From assembly GCA_964517075.1 (NCBI GenBank), contig CAZFAT010000142.1, forward strand, positions 1 through 8,819: 8,819 nt of DNA, written 5' to 3'. Below, in pieces: positions 6,913 to 8,819 of the stretch. The stretch's first letter is position 1. Each line of letters begins with the position of its first letter. This DNA comes from CAZFAT01 sp964517075 (GTDB taxonomy: Bacteria; Acidobacteriota; Vicinamibacteria; Vicinamibacterales; SCN-69-37). The notes under the pieces are model-generated. The model worked only from the letters and a program-made list of their open reading frames with translations, made no database searches and was not told the DNA's origin. The position numbers and the translations under genes are program-made.

Positions 6913-7800
6913 ATGCCAGCTCTTGGTGAACGGGTCAAAGATACGATTGTCGGCACGATCAAAGGCACCGGCGAGATTGTGAACGCCATCACGGAAACGG
7001 TGAGCGGCACGCTCACCACCGCCCTGAAGGGGACGGGTTCGGTCGGCAAGGCCCTGACCGGCGCGGTGTCGGACGTCGCGAGTGGAGTGATTCACGGCAC
7101 ATCACAGGTGGGCGGTGATCTCGGCAAGGCCTCCAAGGGAGCCGTGATCGGCGTCCTGCGCGGCACCAAGGACGTCGGCGGCGAGACGATGGATGCGGTC
7201 GGATCGACCGTGCAGAATCTCGTCCGCACCACGAGCGAGGTCGGCGGCGATATGGCGAGCGCGGCGCGCAACGCCATGGAGGGGGCGATTGAGGGCGCGC
7301 GTGACGTCGGGGTCACCGGCGTCGGGGCGGTGACGGCGGCCGCGGCCGGGGCCATCCAGGGCGCAGGAGACGTCGGCAAGGCGGCGACATCGGCCACGAC
7401 CGACGTGGCGCGAGGACTCATTCAGGGCGCCTCGAATGTCGGAGGGGATCTCGGATCGGCGGCACGCGGCACGATGATCGGAATGTTCCGCGGCACGCGC
7501 GAATTCACCGGCGAGACGGCCGAGTCCGTGCGCGTCACCGCGGGCAGCGTCATCACCGCGACCGCGCAGGTCGGCGGACAACTGGCCTCCACCGCGCGCG
7601 CGGCCGTCGAAGGGGCGATCGAAGGCGCGCGGGAGATTGGCGTGGATGCGGCCGAGGCCGCGTCGGCGGCGGCGACGGGCGCGATCGGCGCGGCCGGGCA
7701 GATCAGCCTCGCGGCCGTCGAGGAAGTGCAGAAGGCGGCGACGGGGTTGATCTCCGGTGTGAAGGTCGTCGTCAAGGCGCCGTTCCAACCGCGCGCCTGA
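6913..7800 (+). CDS. 22-residue tandem-repeat, Gly/Ala-rich amphipathic helical protein of unknown function
   Basis: 295-residue protein built almost wholly from repeats. After a short head (1-21), twelve consecutive units of exactly 22 residues run from 22 to 285 with no insertion or deletion. A short tail (KAPFQPRA) follows. A typical unit begins VGGDL or VGKA, has small residues in the middle, and ends G(A/V)(I/L)xG(A/T)xx, with Gly at unit positions 15 and 19 in most copies. There is no Cys, Trp or Tyr, and no Pro inside the repeats. A 22-residue period is two hendecads. On an 11/3 helix, positions 1, 5, 9, 12, 13, 16, 17 and 20 form a Val/Ile/Leu/Ala face, and 4, 10, 14, 18, 21 and 22 a charged one. 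That suggests a long amphipathic helix or helical bundle resting on a membrane or lipid surface, as in apolipoprotein- or phasin-like proteins. The GxxxG pattern could instead pack helices. No signal peptide is seen. I recognise no named family, and the function is unknown. Confidence 0.88.
   Translation: MPALGERVKDTIVGTIKGTGEIVNAITETVSGTLTTALKGTGSVGKALTGAVSDVASGVIHGTSQVGGDLGKASKGAVIGVLRGTKDVGGETMDAVGSTVQNLVRTTSEVGGDMASAARNAMEGAIEGARDVGVTGVGAVTAAAAGAIQGAGDVGKAATSATTDVARGLIQGASNVGGDLGSAARGTMIGMFRGTREFTGETAESVRVTAGSVITATAQVGGQLASTARAAVEGAIEGAREIGVDAAEAASAAATGAIGAAGQISLAAVEEVQKAATGLISGVKVVVKAPFQPRA
7042..7767 (+). repeat. Tandem 330-bp (110-residue) super-repeat inside the 22-mer protein
   Basis: Residues 44-153 (7042-7371) and 154-263 (7372-7701) align without gaps at an offset of exactly 110 residues, and both copies open with the bases GTCGGCAAGGC. 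A third, partial copy covers residues 264-285 (7702-7767). Matching pairs include VASGVIHGTSQVGGDLG with VARGLIQGASNVGGDLG, and MEGAIEGARDVGV with VEGAIEGAREIGV. Each 330-bp copy contains five 66-bp (22-residue) units, so the gene seems to have grown first by 66-bp units and later by duplicating a block of five. The copies have diverged enough that the duplication is not recent. Confidence 0.85.
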
Positions 7801-7804
7801 CTCA

Positions 7805-7841
7805 CCGCGAGTGCGCCAGGTCCGGCCGGACACACTCGCGG
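7805..7841 (+). terminator. Stem-loop downstream of the repeat-protein gene, possible terminator
   Basis: Starting 5 nt after the stop codon, CCGCGAGTG (7805-7813) and CACTCGCGG (7833-7841) form a perfect 9-bp GC-rich stem. The loop contains a perfect 12-bp palindrome, GTCCGGCCGGAC (7820-7831), so a nested or double hairpin can form. No T-run follows, so it is not a canonical intrinsic terminator. In GC-rich genomes such stems can still end or stabilise transcripts. It lies between the repeat-protein stop and the promoter of the next kinase gene, as expected of a boundary element. Confidence 0.5.
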
Positions 7842-7890
7842 CGCTCGAAACCGATCCCTCGGATGGGGCGCGAAGGATCGACCAAGCGCC

Positions 7891-7896
7891 TATAAT
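7891..7896 (+). promoter_or_regulatory. Candidate -10 box (TATAAT) for the right-hand kinase gene
   Basis: A perfect TATAAT ends 10 nt before the ATG at 7907. In this GC-rich context a perfect match stands out. No recognisable -35 box lies at the usual distance. Initiation 6-7 nt downstream would give a leader of about 3-4 nt, and there is no Shine-Dalgarno sequence before the ATG, so the transcript may be effectively leaderless. Confidence 0.5.
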
Positions 7897-7906
7897 CACC
7901 GCGCCC

Positions 7907-8819
7907 ATGCCGCTCCCCGCCGGTGTCCGCCTCGGCCCGTATGAAATCGTCGGCGCCATCGGCGCTGGCGGCATGGGCGAGGTCTACCGCGCGACCGACA
8001 CGAACCTGAAGCGGGCGGTGGCGATCAAGGTCCTGCCCGCATCGGTCGCCGGGGATGCGGAGCGGCTCGCGCGGTTCCAGCGCGAAGCCGAAGTGCTCGC
8101 CTCGCTCAATCACCCGCATATCGCCGCCATCTACGGCATTGAACGGTCACCGACGACCACCGCGCTCGTGATGGAACTGGTCGACGGCCCGACGCTCGCG
8201 GAGGTGATAGGGACCGGACTCGGGACACCCGAGGTCGAGAGCCCGGGCTCGAGGCCGAGGGACAAGGATGCACGGCCAGCGCGTGAGAGCCTTCAGCCGG
8301 GTTCGCCGGGGGTGGGGCCCCGGCGTCTGGAAGGAAGTCGTGTCCCACGCGCATTGAAAATTGACGACGCCCTGCCCATCGCGCGGCAGATCGCCGACGC
8401 TCTCGAGGCCGCGCACGAGCAGGGCATCGTCCATCGCGATCTGAAGCCGGCGAATATAAAGGTCCGCACTGACGGCACGGTGAAATTGCTGGACTTCGGT
8501 CTCGCCAAGGCGCTCGCCCCATCGATCGACGGCGGAGCCGGTGGAACCACGATGACGAGCCCCGCCTTGTTGACCAGCGCGGGCATGGTGCTGGGGACGG
8601 CGGCCTACATGAGTCCGGAGCAGGCCAAGGGCCGTGCGGCGGACAAGCGCAGCGATATCTGGGCGTTCGGCTGCGTGCTGTTCGAGATGCTGACCGGGCG
8701 GATGGCGTTCTCGGGCGAGACGGTGACGGAAACGCTGGCCGCCGTGATGCGCGATCGGCCGGCGCTCGAGATGTTGCCAGCCGCGACGCCAGAGGCGGTC
8801 CGCGCGCTGATCGCGCGCT
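7907..8819 (+). CDS. Serine/threonine protein kinase, N-terminal part (cut by window edge), with in-frame insert
   Basis: 304 residues are visible and the gene continues past the right edge. Kinase elements: GAGGMG at 19-24, Lys41, Glu60, HRDLKPAN at 176-183 (Asp178), DFG at 196-198, SPE at 236-238 and Asp250, all intact. It opens with MPLPAGVRLGPYEI, nearly identical to the kinase ending at 163, so the two are paralogues; this also fixes the start. A membrane segment and PD40 or TPR sensor would be expected beyond the edge but are not visible. Between DGPTLA (93-98) and ARQI (159-162) this kinase has 60 residues where the paralogue has 16. The extra 44 or so residues are rich in Pro, Gly, Arg and Ser and sit after the hinge, ahead of helix E, a solvent-exposed site that could tolerate a disordered loop. 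A TATAAT box lies just upstream; no ribosome binding site is seen. Confidence 0.95.
   Translation, partial: MPLPAGVRLGPYEIVGAIGAGGMGEVYRATDTNLKRAVAIKVLPASVAGDAERLARFQREAEVLASLNHPHIAAIYGIERSPTTTALVMELVDGPTLAEVIGTGLGTPEVESPGSRPRDKDARPARESLQPGSPGVGPRRLEGSRVPRALKIDDALPIARQIADALEAAHEQGIVHRDLKPANIKVRTDGTVKLLDFGLAKALAPSIDGGAGGTTMTSPALLTSAGMVLGTAAYMSPEQAKGRAADKRSDIWAFGCVLFEMLTGRMAFSGETVTETLAAVMRDRPALEMLPAATPEAVRALIAR
8207..8347 (+). repeat. Palindrome-rich in-frame insertion within the kinase coding sequence
   Basis: This segment encodes roughly residues 101-147 of the right-hand kinase, most of which the paralogous kinase lacks. It carries three kinds of structure. GGGACAC (8222-8228) and GTGTCCC (8340-8346) are a perfect 7-bp inverted pair near its ends. 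CGCCGGGG (8304-8311) and CCCCGGCG (8318-8325) form a perfect 8-bp hairpin with a 6-nt loop. GAGCCCGGGCTC (8239-8250) is a 12-bp palindrome. From 8210 to 8265 the bases also fall into a loose 7-bp rhythm (GGGACCG, GACTCGG, GACACCC, GAGGTCG, then GGGCTCG). It may be a small palindromic or MITE-like element, or expanded low-complexity DNA, captured in frame. No target-site duplication could be identified. Confidence 0.5.

Noticed and set aside
5970..6929. Long plus-strand open frame opposite the YihY-family gene
   Set aside because: Its Asp/His/Gln/Arg-rich sequence mirrors the hydrophobic codons of the real gene; it has no start signal or domain.
7102..7974. Minus-strand open frames opposite the repeat protein and into the kinase
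   Set aside because: They inherit repetitiveness from the sense gene, lack a ribosome binding site, and cross an intergenic hairpin and a promoter box.
1..8819. CRISPR array, tRNA, rRNA, insertion sequence or phage genes
   Set aside because: No short regularly spaced direct repeats, no cloverleaf or rRNA-like stretch, and no transposase, integrase or phage structural protein was seen on either strand.

Overview
The window is GC-rich, densely coding bacterial DNA. It most resembles a soil Acidobacteriota genome, perhaps Vicinamibacteria. This placement is an inference from gene style: two membrane-type Ser/Thr kinases share the N-terminus MPLPAGxRLGPYEI and one carries a PD40/TolB-like sensor, a combination I know as typical of that phylum. 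No rRNA, tRNA, CRISPR or insertion sequence is visible.

Layout, left to right. (1) Positions 2-295 (+) hold the end of a PD40 beta-propeller reading frame entering from outside the window. It loses family resemblance near position 120 and runs on antisense into the next gene. (2) Minus strand, 4699 to 163: three genes read right to left. They are a small MscS/CmpX-like membrane protein, an MgtE-type Mg2+ channel overlapping it by 95 bp in another frame, and a complete 901-residue kinase/PD40 receptor. (3) 4809-5672 (+): a six-TM voltage-gated K+ channel, divergent from the MscS-like gene. (4) 6647-5697 (-): a YihY/BrkB-family membrane protein, convergent with the channel. (5) 6913-7800 (+): a 295-residue protein made of twelve gap-free 22-residue repeats, which I cannot assign to a named family. 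(6) 7907 to the right edge (+): a second, paralogous kinase, cut by the window, with about 44 extra residues inserted in the kinase domain.

Functionally the middle is a block of ion-handling or envelope proteins (MscS-like, MgtE, K+ channel, YihY) plus a predicted amphipathic repeat protein, flanked by two related kinases that point outward. This would suit osmotic or ionic homeostasis under kinase signalling, but only proximity supports it.

The most interesting items are the 22-residue repeat protein with its 110-residue super-repeat, and the in-frame, palindrome-rich, TIR-like insertion in the second kinase. Next come the out-of-frame overlap of the MscS-like and MgtE genes and the very short leaders predicted for both kinase genes.
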